In this document: positions 22,595 to 33,980 of the stretch, piece after piece
Position numbering within the stretch: the stretch's first letter is position 1
Layout of the letters: each line of letters begins with the position of its first letter
NCBI GenBank assembly: GCA_023213315.1
Contig: JAKCPI010003054.1
Span: 62,001-126,000, forward strand
Origin: Euborellia annulipes
Lineage: Eukaryota; Arthropoda; Insecta; Dermaptera; Anisolabididae
DNA length: 64,000 nt
Direction of reading: 5' to 3'
Notes under the pieces: generated by a model
Databases searched by the model: none
Told to the model about the DNA's origin: nothing
Seen by the model: the letters and a program-made list of their open reading frames with translations, nothing else
Translations under genes and position numbers: made by a program

Positions 22595-22722
22595 ATGAAA
22601 AACATATAACCAAGCATTTATTAATTTAAATAAGCGAAAAATGTAACAGTTAGGTGCCGCCTGGCGGTACCTACATTTTTCGCTTATGTAAATTAATAAA
22701 TACTTAGTTATATATTTTTCAT
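22595..22722. repeat. 128-bp hairpin
   Basis: Arms ATAAGCGAAAAATGTA/TACATTTTTCGCTTAT plus TTTATTAATTT on both sides. The centre GGTGCCGCCTGGCGGTACC is itself a GC-rich palindrome. Confidence 0.6.
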
Positions 22723-22994
22723 AATTACTTCATGGACCAACACATGATATATATAATTCTTTAGTATGTATTCATAAAATGTAAGTCCCTGAGAGAGGTA
22801 AAGACCAATGTTATAGTCCAATTTACTACATATTTTATCAAAACAATTTTAATAGTGTGAAAATGTGTCGTCAAAGTGTGAAAGAATACAGGAACACAAT
22901 TACTACTACTCTCTTTAGGGTTATAAAGTTCTTTAACAAAGAAATTTTAAATAAAATAAAATCAGTATGAATGAGTAGCAATTTAAAAATTATT

Positions 22995-23200
22995 GGGTAT
23001 AGGAGACTATGCAGCCAAGGAATTAAATAAAAAACTTTTATTTAATTATTAAAAGAATACAATTAATCGTCTGAGGAAGGTCATGATTTGCGACCGAAAC
23101 GTCGACGGTTAATTAATTAAATAAAAGTTTTTTATTTAATTCCTTAGCTGCAAAGTCTCCTATAGCCAATTTTGAATCTACAGCCACTTCTCATCACTAG
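22995..23200 (+). mobile_element. 206-bp hammerhead retroelement with 12-bp target duplication
   Basis: TTAAAAATTATT flanks the insertion on both sides (22983-22994 and 23201-23212). The element begins GGGTATAGGAGAC and ends CATCACTAG. Both arms carry GCAGCCAAGGAATTAAAT or its inverse. Its ends match 63292-63529, which defines a subfamily. A duplication of this length is expected from endonuclease-primed retrotransposition. Confidence 0.72.
23061..23114 (+). ncRNA. hammerhead ribozyme, core intact, stem I with one-base deletion
   Basis: CTGAGGA, stem II GGTC/GACC, GAAACGTC. Compared with the sister copy at 63391, one C immediately before CTGAGGA is missing, so stem I pairs with a bulge. It lies within a 206-bp insertion flanked by a 12-bp target duplication. 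Confidence 0.65.
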
Positions 23201-23212
23201 TTAAAAATTATT

Positions 23213-24990
23213 TTGTCTCCAATAAATTCATTGAAAAAAAAGTCAAACAAAAATTGAAAATAAAAGAATGAAAATTATAAAAAAAAAAAAAAATGGAAAG
23301 AAAAGGACTTGGCTTTCTAAAATCACAATTTGCTAGATATGTATGTGATATATTGCTTTCAAATAATGAATTTATATAAAAAATATGAATAAAATAAATA
23401 GTCCTCTATATTATGCTCAATAATAAAACAAAAGATAAGCTGCATTAAATTAGCTATTGTTTCCAATTCAACATGTATGAAGAGAAGACAATGCTTAAAA
23501 ATAGGACATACTCTAAACAAAGATATTTTTTTTATATTCAATAATCATTTTTTAGCTATCTCAATTTTAATCCATTTCCTATATTGTAATTTAAGACAAG
23601 AGAGAAGGAAAAAAAATATTTTGAATTCCAAATAAATAGGAATATTTTCTTGAGATGGATCAACGAACCATAAAAAAAAGTTTTATTTCGTTTTATTAGT
23701 TCTGACTGTCACAGAATGTTTAAGTCTTTTGTATGCAAGAAAATCAAAAAATCACTTCTTGTTGCTTGTTTCCAATCGAGGAAGTCAACACCACACAGGG
23801 CCGGTCTAGGGGGGGGGGGGGGGGGGGCGGGGGGGGGGGGGGGGGAAAAAAATTAAAAAAAAATTGGGAACCCCCCCCCCACACCACATAAAAATAAGAA
23901 ACACAAGGGCGGCAACAAGTAGTAATAGCATTAAATTGTGCTTCTTTGTATAATATGTAAAATTAAATGTCTTGGAATAAAAGAAAATTCAAGTGCCTCT
24001 AATTTCGGGATAGAAAGGTTGTCGTTTTTTTTCTTTTGAAATATTCAAGAAAAAACATAATGAATAACCGAAACGTTAAAATACTAATTAAAACAGAATT
24101 AAGTTAATAATAATAAGTTGTGAAAATATTTTTTGACTAATAAGGATCAAACGTTATAACGAGGAAGAAACAACTTTTCGATTAGCTAAATCAAATAGAT
24201 TTTTCCTTATTTTCGAATTTGATAGCGACAAATGATGATAATAAAAGTCAATGAACCTTCAGATTTTCATACAGGACACAGCATTGTTTGCAGACAAATA
24301 AGAAAGCTTAACAAAAGTAGGAGTCTTTTAAATTGGTTTTCTTTTGTTCAAAATTATCATTCAATGAAATGGTCAAAAAAATTAGTGGCAAAAAATGTCA
24401 GTAGCAACGTGTGATATCAATGCCATATTTTTGTTAATTAGTAGACTATCTATTTTATTTAAACAGTTCCTAACATATGTACTTAATTGAGAACTTTGTT
24501 TGCACTGAAGAGAGATACATAAGCTCGAAACCTGGTTTTACTATATATTAAAAAAAATTTTATTTTTCACCAATCTGGTCGTTTTTCAAAGAAGCTTCCG
24601 TCTATTTCTAATTAAGCATCTATTGTCAACCAACTCAAGAAATCTATCACGAAAGAATATTACCGTAAAGAAAATTTCATATTATATTAACCTTAGAATT
24701 AGAAGCTACAGAATTCATATATTCTCTAAGATAGGAAAAGAAATTTAAGATAAAAATTAAAGGTCATCGAAGTCATTAAAAATTAATTTATCAATGGATT
24801 CTTTCATACTTTTCACATTATTTCTTTTTTGAATTTAAATCATGTTATCAAGGTTTTTTTATTTTCTCATATGTATACCCTTATGATAAAACATTTTACA
24901 AAAAAATTAAGGAAATAGAGATTTTCAATATTGTATTGGAAGTTGGTTAAATTTAGACAATTATTCTTATTATTTAATTTGAAATATCAG
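23213..24990. other. AT-rich non-coding stretch
   Basis: Apart from the small hAT remnant and a decayed hammerhead at 24504-24531 (CTGAAGA, GAG/CTC, GAAACCTG), I see no gene, splice-bounded exon or known repeat. Confidence 0.5.
23796..23880. mobile_element. 85-bp hAT remnant made mostly of G and C tracts
   Basis: ACACCACA at 23788-23795 and 23881-23888. The left end CAGGGCCGGTCTAGGGG is hAT-like. It then consists of G runs (about 18 and 17), an A-rich centre and C11. The right terminal CTG is missing. Confidence 0.5.
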
Positions 24991-25375
24991 TTGTGGTTGC
25001 CCCACGGGTGCCGCGCCCGCGCGGTTGCTCGTTTCGTCCTCCACCGCCCGCTCGTAGCCTGTCTCGTCCTCGTTTTTATATCAAATACCATTCTATTGCC
25101 CCGTTTTATATAAACCCTGGGGGTCCACGCCTAGCGTGGGCTCCCGAGTATCCATTTTTAAAAATGGGTGAAAATACACCACCTGACGAAAAACAATTAA
25201 AGTACGTAAACAAATATGGAATGGCCGATTGCGGTCCTTTTTTGTTTTCGTGGAAAAAAAAAATAACTATTGAAAAAGAAGAAGAAAATAATACTTTGAA
25301 AATTGATGAAATGAAAAATGAGCCCTTACATCCAATAAGTTTTGGCAAATTTCTCTTTGTCAAGATATAATAAAT
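24990..25375 (+). other. GC-rich block followed by a 125-codon open frame
   Basis: GCCGCGCCCGCGCGG and CGCCTAGCGTGGG lie at 25005-25140. A downstream frame reads MGENTPPDEKQLKYVNKYGM from 25164. The frame crosses a composition boundary and matches nothing I recognise; the 3' part may be an old element-encoded peptide. Left unassigned. Confidence 0.2.
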
Positions 25376-25741
25376 GATTTTGGCCATCTCAGCAATTAAT
25401 AGATTTAAAGTAGTGTTGAATTTCAATTGGACCGACGCAATCGCTTATTGAAGAAAAATTATAGCAAGTGATTTGTTGTGCCGAACTGAGGTGTTGTTAG
25501 TTGAATAATTAAAAAAAACTATGGTTTTTTGTAGTGGGTTTATTTTAGGCATAATCAACTAACAACACCTCAGTTCGACACAACAAATCACTTGCACATT
25601 TCAAATTAAATCATAATCGCTTATGCAAATCCAAATAAAATATTCTTATAGTACAAAACACCTCAAATCGGAATTGACCACATATAGTATTAATTTTAAA
25701 CTGGTAACCGTTGGCTCTAAATGAAACATTATGCTTTAATA

Positions 25742-25944
25742 GGAGAATTAAATTCAAGTATGATATATAAGGTTTTTTTTTCAATGATTTATTTATTTAA
25801 CATTAACACTTTATACGTATTTCGTCTTCTGTATGTAATTCACTTCCGATGATGACACATATGGTGTCGAAATACTTAATGTTAAATAAATAAATCATTT
25901 AAACAAAAAAAACCTTGTGTATCATACTTGAATTTAATTCTCCA
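25742..25944. mobile_element. foldback with degenerate hammerhead
   Basis: Inverted arms (GGAGAATTAAATTCAAGTAT against ATACTTGAATTTAATTCTCC; AAATAAATCATT internally). The right arm has CCGATGATGACAC and GGTGTCGAAATAC, a hammerhead-like core with one changed base in CTGATGA. It abuts the next element at 25960. Confidence 0.5.
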
Positions 25945-26016
25945 ATACAGTATATTTAAAGGGGTTGGAGAATAGTAACCAGCAAATTTATAGCTCCACC
26001 TGACGTCCTTTTATTT

Positions 26017-26059
26017 GGCAGATATTTCGATGCGTAGAACACCCATCATCTTCAGTGCC
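26017..26059 (-). ncRNA. hammerhead ribozyme in left arm of foldback
   Basis: Minus strand: stem I GGCA/TGCC, CTGAAGA, stem II GATG/CATC, GAAATATC. Here the palindromic stem III is ATAT rather than ACGT. It pairs with an equivalent ribozyme on the plus strand at 26238 in the same element. Confidence 0.68.
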
Positions 26060-26237
26060 GCGAGGATATAGTAGGTGGGCTTAGTCTATTTATATCAAAT
26101 GCCTTAGGGGCGTTATACATAGCGGTGCCTTCTCTAAGCTGATGACCGCTCTGTGTCCATAGCAGAATGTATCGCTATGTATAACGCCCCTAAGGCATTT
26201 GATATAAATAGACTAAGCCCACCTACTATATCCTCGC

Positions 26238-26280
26238 GGCACTGAAGATGATGTGTGTTCTACGCATCGAAATATCTGCC
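26238..26280 (+). ncRNA. hammerhead ribozyme in right arm of foldback
   Basis: Plus strand: stem I GGCA/TGCC (4 bp), core CTGAAGA, stem II GATGTGT/ACGCATC (7 bp with one G-U), GAAATATC. Stem II is longer than in the left-arm copy, so this is the better preserved of the pair. Confidence 0.75.
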
Positions 26281-26383
26281 AAATAAAAGGACGTCAGGTG
26301 GAGCTATAAATTTGCTGGTTACTATTCTCCAACCCCTTTACTCTACTCATCCCAGCCTAATACTCAATCTACAGTATATTTAA

Positions 26384-29017
26384 TATTTTTTTGTATGTTT
26401 TTGATAGTATGGCTCCCTAAACTCTAACCTATAGACTTCCAGTCTATTCGGATCATTTGATCCACCAAAGGATCATATCATGTCAGAGAGAAAGAATATT
26501 ATAGAAATTTTTTAATTGGGCAGCTCATATTCATTATCTTAATTGTAGGTATTTGATAGGTTTGTAAGGGTATTGTTGTAAATGAAAAACTCCTTTCTTT
26601 TTTTAAGTCGTTTCGGCATCTTAGGCCATATAGAAGCCCTTTCTTATGTCTGACATTTATTTAGGTTTTCTATAGATACCTTTATAAAAAATTTTGGCAT
26701 AACCCTTAAAAGCGTTAAAACTTCTCTGCATATTTGGCAAAGAATATGACACCCTAACATAAAATATGATAAATGCGCTAAAAGCTTAGAGAAAATTTAT
26801 TTGTTATTTGATTTTGTTAACGATAAAAAAAAAATTAGGGTTTAACTTTTCAAAAGGGTCTTTAGCAAATATAAACAAAAAGCTCTCTAATCGACATAAT
26901 ATAAGGATTTTAGAATTTGATAACTTAATGAAATTTCTCTTAAATCCAACTCATTTAATATAAAAGTGTTCTCGTTCTCTCCCCCATCATCATCACCCCT
27001 CCTTTTTTTTGTTTCTTCCGATTGTTTTCTACATTTTGACAGAATGACAAATGGGTTCAAATTGAAAAGACAGCCGTGAATAACACCTGGGCTTTGTTTA
27101 TTTTCAACACTCACTAGACTAATAAAAAAAAAGATAAACATCTCTCCTTAAATTACTTTAAATATGTAAATATACTGAAATTTACAATCCATTCCATGTC
27201 TTTACTATATAATTACCGATTTTTTAATAGAGTCCTTCTTTAGATATTATTTATTTAAGGTTGAAAAAAAAGACTGAATTCTAATCGTTTTATTTAAAAG
27301 AAAATGTACGATTAGAGATTTAAATACAGAAAAAGTCGTAGGGAAAGTATTTAATAATAATGAACTTTTTTGATAAAATGACAAATACCAGTATTTTTTC
27401 TCATATATGTTTATATTTTATTTATGATCGATTTGTTTGCGATTTTATCTAAAGCTTTTATCAAAATTTGTTAATTTATTTTTTTGTTTAATCCGGATTG
27501 CTTTTGCGGTTTGTTTTTTAAATACATATTTTTTTTTTTTGTATAAAATACATTTCCTTTCCTTATTCAATAACAATAATTAAAAAAAGATTTTAATCTA
27601 ATTAATTTAAATTCATTATTAATTAATTAGGACCAATCAAATACAATAAGCATCGCCAAGGTCTGCTGAATATCACTCGAAATTCAGAAATATATTTTTT
27701 TTTTATTTCTTTTAAGATCTTTTTCAACATCTATGACCACTTAGACCCAGCCCTTTATATCGGGAAGTGAACCCGAGACCACAGGCACGAGAAAATATTC
27801 TATTTTATCATAATTAATGATTAAATTAATATTCTTTGAATTCGTAAAGTCATTAAAGAGGGGTTAATCTCAAAATAAATATTAAATTAATTAGAAAGAG
27901 AGTTTAATTCTTAATTTATTACTCGAAAAGGTAGTCAGAAAGCCCCAACTCATTAAGAACTATTTAACATAATTTAGATTAGGTTGGTAGAAATCGTCAT
28001 GGTCTATAGGCCTATTAGCAACGTCAAACCGAAAATCTTTACCGGATCAATAATATTCCATATGAATGTGAAGTGAGTCAAAATTTATACAGGTAGTAAA
28101 TTTGGATTTAATAATAGTTGGAATTCTTCGGGAAATGTTGGGCGATGTTAACCAGTAGATATTGAATGAGATATTTTAATCTAAAAACGTCTGCATAAAT
28201 TTACGAGAGTCAGAGGGCTTGGGACAAAGGAGGCATATCTATGCCCCGAATAGGCTAGATAGAGATCCTGAATTAGGTTCATTTCGCTGGGGTAAATGAA
28301 CTTTTCACCTTTACATTAGTTATAATAATAAATTATTATTCATTTAAAATATAATTTTTATTAGATTTTTTTTAAATATATAAAATTATCTATGTAAAAA
28401 CAATAAGGTCAGTACAACTGGGCCGAATGTGCGTCCCGGGATGAACTTGCTTGGCCTCATTAATTAGTTTTAAAATTAAGTAGTTAGATAAAACAGGTAG
28501 AGGTCAAAAGTCAACTGTAGACAACCTGGTCATTAGCTTAAAATGAATTTAATTATTTTAACAAAAACAAACAACCAGACAGACTTTGTATACAATAATT
28601 ACTATATTCTAAATTATTCATTTAATTAATATTATTTATTTATTTATTTTTTTTTTTGAGAAAAAATTTACTTTTATCACAGGCGAGACTCCTCTTTAAT
28701 CTCTCTTAAAAAATATATGATGAGATATGCAATTAAGTTTCTACAAAAGGGTGATTCTCTTAATTAAGATATTCTTTAATTTAAAAGAGATGATAATATT
28801 TGTTTAATTATAGAGATTAAAATCAATATTTAAGTAATATATTTCTAAATTTAAACATGGACTCTTTTATCCGTGATAAGCCTCTTTTTAATTGACATCG
28901 TTAATCGATATTCTCTCTCTTAATGAACTTATCCCAGATAAAAAAACTGTCATATCTTGGAAAAAAAAATTTTTTTTATTAATAAATACTTTTAAAGTTT
29001 GGAGAAAGAGTTAAAAA
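26384..29017. other. AT-rich non-coding stretch
   Basis: Contains only a SINE-T2 scrap (26606-26650), a tRNA-like B-box scrap near 27760-27790 and simple A/T sequence. No exon signal stands out. Confidence 0.5.
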
Positions 29018-29018
29018 A

Positions 29019-29039
<21 letters not shown>

Positions 29040-29051
<12 letters not shown>

Positions 29052-29230
29052 GGGTTGATAATAATTAAACTCAGAGATAATTATCAGTGACCCCGCATGG
29101 TCCTGAAGATGTCGTTAATACTCCGAAACGTTGACTTATAGCGGGAGGAGTTGATCAAAATAAATTGGCCTGATAATTAAGGGGTTCAGAGCAAAAGTGA
29201 ACCAAGTCTACTCTCTATCTACTCTTTAGA
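29040..29230 (+). mobile_element. degenerate hammerhead retroelement fragment
   Basis: CTGAAGA (29103-29109) is followed by GAAACGTT (29124-29131) with poor stem II, then AAATTGGCCTGATAATT. It lies next to an (ATT)n microsatellite at 29018-29045. Confidence 0.35.
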
Positions 29231-29814
29231 TTTATTTATTTTACATCTCAGCAATCATCAAGAACTTCAATTATACTTTATTTAAGTATACATTTTAAAT
29301 TTTATATTCAGATTTTTGAATTTTTAGATATTTTTCAGAATTTTTTTTTTTTTTTTTTGAATTAAGGATCTGCTGCACTATGCAGGATTAGTATTGAAAT
29401 TCGGACATGGTTCATTATTGCACCTAATAACTAGCACGCGATATAAACTAGTGAAACGGCCTTAATTCTCAACTCTTCAAATATTATGTATTCATATAAA
29501 AGTATAATGATAAAAAAAGTTTTACTATATAAACAAACGATTTCTACAAACAATTATTCTGTAGTGACAGAAACGATACAAAAATATAGTTAGACCTTAT
29601 TTCTCCTATAAGGTAATCTTTCTCAGAAACTTTCGATCTTTCAACATCTTATCATAATAATTCTCCCATTCCATAACACGAATTTCAAAAGGGAGTAATT
29701 AATTTTACGTATTCCTTAGCATAAAATCTACAGAAAATAAATAAAAGCACTTTCTACAAAAACTATAGTTTGTTAAAAACGGGGCAAAAGTGACATTTTT
29801 ATTAAAACGAGTGT

Positions 29815-30046
29815 CTTCTTCTTCTCTCCTCACCTTGTCCCGCGATGCGGGGTCGGCGGACCTCACTCTTTCCCTCCGACCCTATCATACGTTTTTACGA
29901 CCGGAAGAAATAGGACAGGCCGGCCCATCGCATGGTCTGACGCCTGTTGAAAAGAGGAAGGAAGAGACAGACATTTAAAGAACTGAAGGACTGCCTGTCC
30001 CATCTCGGGCAGCTCGTAGTCGGGCAAGATGTGGGCCCCTGAGCAA
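29815..30046 (-). mobile_element. 232-bp retroposed sequence with 17-bp target duplication
   Basis: TTTATTAAAACGAGTGT is perfect at 29798-29814 and 30047-30063. Minus-strand reading ends CGCATCGCGGGACAAGG and then GAGAAGAAGAAG, a short microsatellite tail as in many non-LTR retrotransposons. The internal sequence is GC-rich (GGGTCGGAGGGAAAGAG). Most likely a 5'-truncated LINE 3' end or its SINE. The 62-residue plus-strand ORF over it is incidental. Confidence 0.6.
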
Positions 30047-30199
30047 TTTATTAAAACGAGTGTACGGCCCAGAAATATGAAAAAAAAGGTACGTATGGTT
30101 ACCCTATTTATGCAATTGTAGCGCTATATTTTGAATTTCATTAAGTAAAGGAAAGAAATTGAAGTGTTCGATGAGTACAGATAATTTTTTTTTTTTTTG

Positions 30200-30470
30200 C
30201 CCTCGGGGCTTGGAGTAGAGGTTAGCGTGTTAACCTCGTATACCAAACGTCGCGGGTTCGGACCCCAGGCAGTCCGATGATTTTATTTAAACCACTTAGA
30301 TACCAAATGGCTTAAATAAGAATGCCTGGACCCCAAATAAATATATATTATATAAATACGAGTATCGTTTAAAGTCTTAAATGGCCTAAGTTGCCGAAAA
30401 GACTGTGTGTATGTGAATGTGAGTGTGAATGAGAAAAAAGTGTGAGTGTTTTTTTTAAAATAATAATAAT
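30200..30470 (+). mobile_element. SINE-T1, full length
   Basis: CCCTCGGGGCTTGGAGTAG head, with B box GGGTTCGGACCCC (30257), two CCACTTAGATACC/CCAAATGGC body blocks, GCCGAAAAGACTGTGTGTAT, and a tail of T8 then A/T with (AAT)n. Confidence 0.72.
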
Positions 30471-31322
30471 AATTAGGTCGTTACTAAATTCAGGGGATGG
30501 TTAGATTGGTGCAAATTTTTACTCAATCAATCAAGACGTTAAAGAGATAAATCATTATATTAAGTGAAAAAGAAAAAATAGCTAATATCTTAGTTGAAAG
30601 AAGCGTTTCCGACTTACAAATTGTTAGCTAGGAATTTTTTCTTTTATTTCAACAAGTATAACCACTCCTAAATTATCTCAGAACATTAGAGAAACACCCT
30701 GGTTAGTATAGACATAAAAATTTATTTGCTTGGAGAATTATTGCTCCAGCTTGACATAAAACATTTTTGGTGCCATTTAAAACTTCTGCAACATTGTTGG
30801 AGATAAAATTTCAAGCCTAACTTTAAGTCATTATATGAAAATTATTATTAAATCATAAAAATATTAAATGAATTGTTAATAAACCGTTGATTATGAACTG
30901 TCGTTTATTTTATAAAGAGAGAGAACCAATAAAATTTATATTTTATAAACTAACATTACCATCACGTTAAACGTATTACGTACTAAAAAAGTATTTATTT
31001 CTTTTTTTTTTAAATAAGCAAGAAAATTCAAAAGAAAATGAAAAGGTTTGAAATAAAAATTATCAGTCGATAAAGAGTTATCAGAAGAATATGAGATATT
31101 TTTTAAAATAAATAAATAAGAGAGGCATCCCTCTTAACTTAAGGACATTAGGGCAATGGGAAAGTGTCCCGATGGGGAAATTAAACTAGGGATAGTTATA
31201 AATAAAAATTTATGATAATATGCTCTGAAATGTCTAAACTTTTCGAAACTTCAGACATAAAATTCGTTTTAAATATTTAATATACGTATATAATTTTATT
31301 GTGGTTAATATGATTTTAATGT

Positions 31323-32521
31323 AAAAGTTTTGGCTGTAGTTATTTAATGAAGGAAGTGTAGAGGCAGAAGCAACAATGAAATAATGTTCTGAATACTTTT
31401 TACTAATTAGCCGGAAAGGTTTCGGTGTATTTATTATGTACCATACTCAGTTCATTAATTAGTGTGTAATTTGCTCAGAGTTAGTCAAGGGTGTTGGATA
31501 TATGTCGATTTAAATAGCAAGGGTGTTTCTTAAAAAATCTGCCAAATTTCTGGAGTGGTTTTCTTTTATTCAAATAAATAAAAAAGTTTCCTTATAGCTG
31601 AGGTCCAAAAATGCTTCGTTTTTCCGCTAGCCTCCATTTTGTTTTTTTTTTCACGAAATTTTTTTATCTCCAGAATAGTTTTATTAATTATATCAAGGTA
31701 CTTACTGAGGTGAAGAGCTAGTGTTAAAAAATTACTCAATCTTATTTTATGATTTCATAATGGCGCCCTTTTGAAATTTTTATATTGAAAAGATAACTCG
31801 AAATCTACAAATTAAAAAAAAATCTTACTATGCTATTTTGTTTAAAATAAAAAAAGTTTTTGGCTCTTGTGATTTTTCTTTTTTAATTTGTAGTTTTCAA
31901 GTTATTTCAATATAAAAATTTCAAATGGGCGCCATTTTGAAAAATATCATAAGATAAGGTTGAGTATTTTTTTAACACTAGTTCTTTACCTAAGTAAGTA
32001 AGTACCATGCCAAATTTCACCATATCGCCATATCCTTTGCTGCAAGAGTGTCAAAATTTGTCTTTTTTCCAATGATCAAAAAAACAAAATAAAATTGTTT
32101 AACTGGAATGCTACGGTTTAGAAGTCAACAAAGGAGTTTAAAAAAAATTTGAGATTCAAAAAAAATTAGATATTTTACTGCGAGTATGAAAAGTTCAGAT
32201 ATGTCCCTCTGCCAGGTAATAGAACTTTTATTACTTGTCCTTAGTGTGCTAATAACTCAATAAGGACGATTATTGAATTATGGCGATATTGCAGAAAATG
32301 AGCGATATTTATTCAAACCATTCTGGAGATAAAAAATTTAGTGAAAAAAAAATGGCGGCTAGCGGAAAACGAAGCATTTTTGGACTGTGAGCAAATTATA
32401 CAATAATTAATGGACGGGGGCTGGTACATAATAAATGCACCGAAACGTTTTCGGCTAATTAGTAAAAAGCATTCAGAGCATTATTTCTTGGCTGCCTCTG
32501 ATTCTACACACCCTTCATTAA
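31323..32521. mobile_element. 1.2-kb nested foldback element, 15-bp duplication
   Basis: ATATGATTTTAATGT is repeated perfectly at 31308-31322 and 32522-32536. Outer arms (TTTAATGAAGG, GTAGAGGCAG and the hammerhead-remnant zone near 31410-31465 against 32405-32520) enclose a second inverted repeat (AATGCTTCGTTTT with CCGCTAGCC at 31609-31632 against 32350-32385). Within that a third inverted pair carries ATGGCGCCC (31760) against GGGCGCCAT (31928). The hammerhead cores in the outer arms are decayed (CTGAGTA; CGAAACGTT). Confidence 0.6.
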
Positions 32522-33007
32522 ATATGATTTTAATGTTGATGAAAGAAGTGGCTGTTGTTTTGGCTGGCATATTCTCTTCCAGTTTATTATTCTAATATGA
32601 TTTTGAGTTAAAACTTTTTAAATATGGGATAATGAACAAATAGAAGAAATAGACAAGATAAATAAAACTAATTTATACGTAAAACAAAAAACTACAAAGA
32701 AGGATATCTTCTAATTTTTTATTATATTTTATGAAAATATGATATAAAAATATTTTACTGGTTTAGTTTACTATCACTAATAGGAAAGAAACAGACATGA
32801 GAGAGATGAATATCTTCCTGCTTTGTACTAATTTTAACCTTCGCCTAGCTTAAATTACTTTTTCAACGTAATAAGATTTATATTGAAAATGAAAACGAAG
32901 GGTAAGAGAGAAAGAGATAGATTAAGAGACGAGGGCATTGGCCTGTAGGAGTGTAAAAGAGAAAGAGATATAGAATGGTAGAGTAAGAGAGAGTAAGAGC
33001 TAAAATG

Positions 33008-33031
33008 AAAGAGAGAGAGAGAGAGAGAGAG
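33008..33031 (+). repeat. (GA)n microsatellite in a 200-bp purine-rich tract
   Basis: The tract runs ~32895-33110, mostly A and G on the plus strand, upstream of the 33123 ATG. Confidence 0.85.
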
Positions 33032-33122
33032 AAGACGGCGAATCAATAGCGTCAGAACGAGAGGGAGTGAGCGAGCGAACGAGTAAGTGGGAGATAGAGA
33101 GTGAGTAAAGAGTATAAGGGGG

Positions 33123-33254
33123 ATGGTCGATGTAGAGGCCGAGGACGCGCATGAATTGAACCCCGTAAACTCCCTCATGGCGAAACATGGATTAAGATCC
33201 TCTTCAGGTTGTAATCAAACAAAAATGAGCGGGGGCGAAAAAAAAAAATATTAA
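33123..33254 (+). CDS. short ORF, candidate first exon with acidic N-terminus
   Basis: Seen: an ATG at 33123 after a long GAGA-rich stretch (32895-33110) opens a 43-codon frame starting MVDVEAEDAHELNPVNSLMA and continuing KHGLRSSS. GC content rises sharply over 33120-33210. A GT that could be a donor lies at 33208, but it is not a strong match (GTTGTA). The opposite strand is also open (M-F-R-H-E-G-V-Y from 33188), largely through the simple repeat. No family is recognised. The GA-rich upstream block resembles GAGA-type promoter sequence, so a first exon is plausible but unproven. Confidence 0.18.
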   Translation: MVDVEAEDAHELNPVNSLMAKHGLRSSSGCNQTKMSGGEKKKY

Positions 33255-33503
33255 TTTTGATAATTCACAAATCATAAATCAAGAAAAAATTTGTTTTACA
33301 TCCTAGGGGGTGATTTCAAATTAAATCTATTCTCATTTGATTTTTTTTTCCTTATTTCTAAATAGAGAGTATTATTCATTAGAGTCAATAGCCTACATAT
33401 CATAGCTAGTGATTATTCATTTTTTATTGAAATTATTTTATTTCTATAAAATAAAACACTAAAATCTCTGTGAACAAATCCATTGAGATCTCTACAATAA
33501 TAC

Positions 33504-33722
33504 ATACTATGCATTCTATTTAATTAAATAATATGGTGATGTATATATAGATATACCCTGTATATAGTTTTTATAATATTAAAAATTGCTATTTTCATAG
33601 GTCTAGATACAATCAAGTAATACCATCACATTACATGATTGTATCTAAACATTTTAATATTATAAAGACTTTTAAACTCATATATCATCATATTATTTAA
33701 TTAAATAGAATACATAGTAGAA
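33504..33722. repeat. AT-rich foldback, 219 bp
   Basis: TCTATTTAATTAAATAATAT and its inverse form the outer stem; TAGATACAATCA/TGATTGTATCTA form the inner stem around 33605-33648. No hammerhead core. Next to a decayed hammerhead fragment at 33775-33880 (GCCCGAAACATC, then TTTTATTTTTGGCTGCC). Confidence 0.5.
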
Positions 33723-33980
33723 TAAAATACCAACTCTGTTAATTATAGAGACAACCCTCTCTTAATAGATTTGTAAAACTGAATGAGGATGAGCGAATAA
33801 ATTTTGCCCGAAACATCTGAAAATTCATAAAGAATCGGGTGTTTTATTTTTGGCTGCCTGTACTTCCACATCCTTCCATATTATATTTCATATCATTAAA
33901 AAATATTTTCAATTTAAAATAAAAGCGTTTTTTGATTCATAAGTCGGAATAAATAATTTTTAGAAATTATTGTTAACAAA

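Larger units (their letters stand above)
25960..26370. mobile_element. 411-bp foldback with a hammerhead on each strand
   Basis: ACAGTATATTTAA occurs at 25947-25959 and 26371-26383, a perfect 13-bp target duplication. Arms of ~165 bp (about 25962-26125 and 26175-26338) are near-perfect inverses. Each arm holds a hammerhead, facing outward on opposite strands (26017 minus, 26238 plus). A short unpaired tail (26340-26370) follows the right arm only. Confidence 0.75.

Noticed and set aside
32855..33178. 107-codon minus-strand frame rich in Ser-Leu
   Set aside because: Product of the GA-rich tract; no domain, and composition is entirely repeat-driven.
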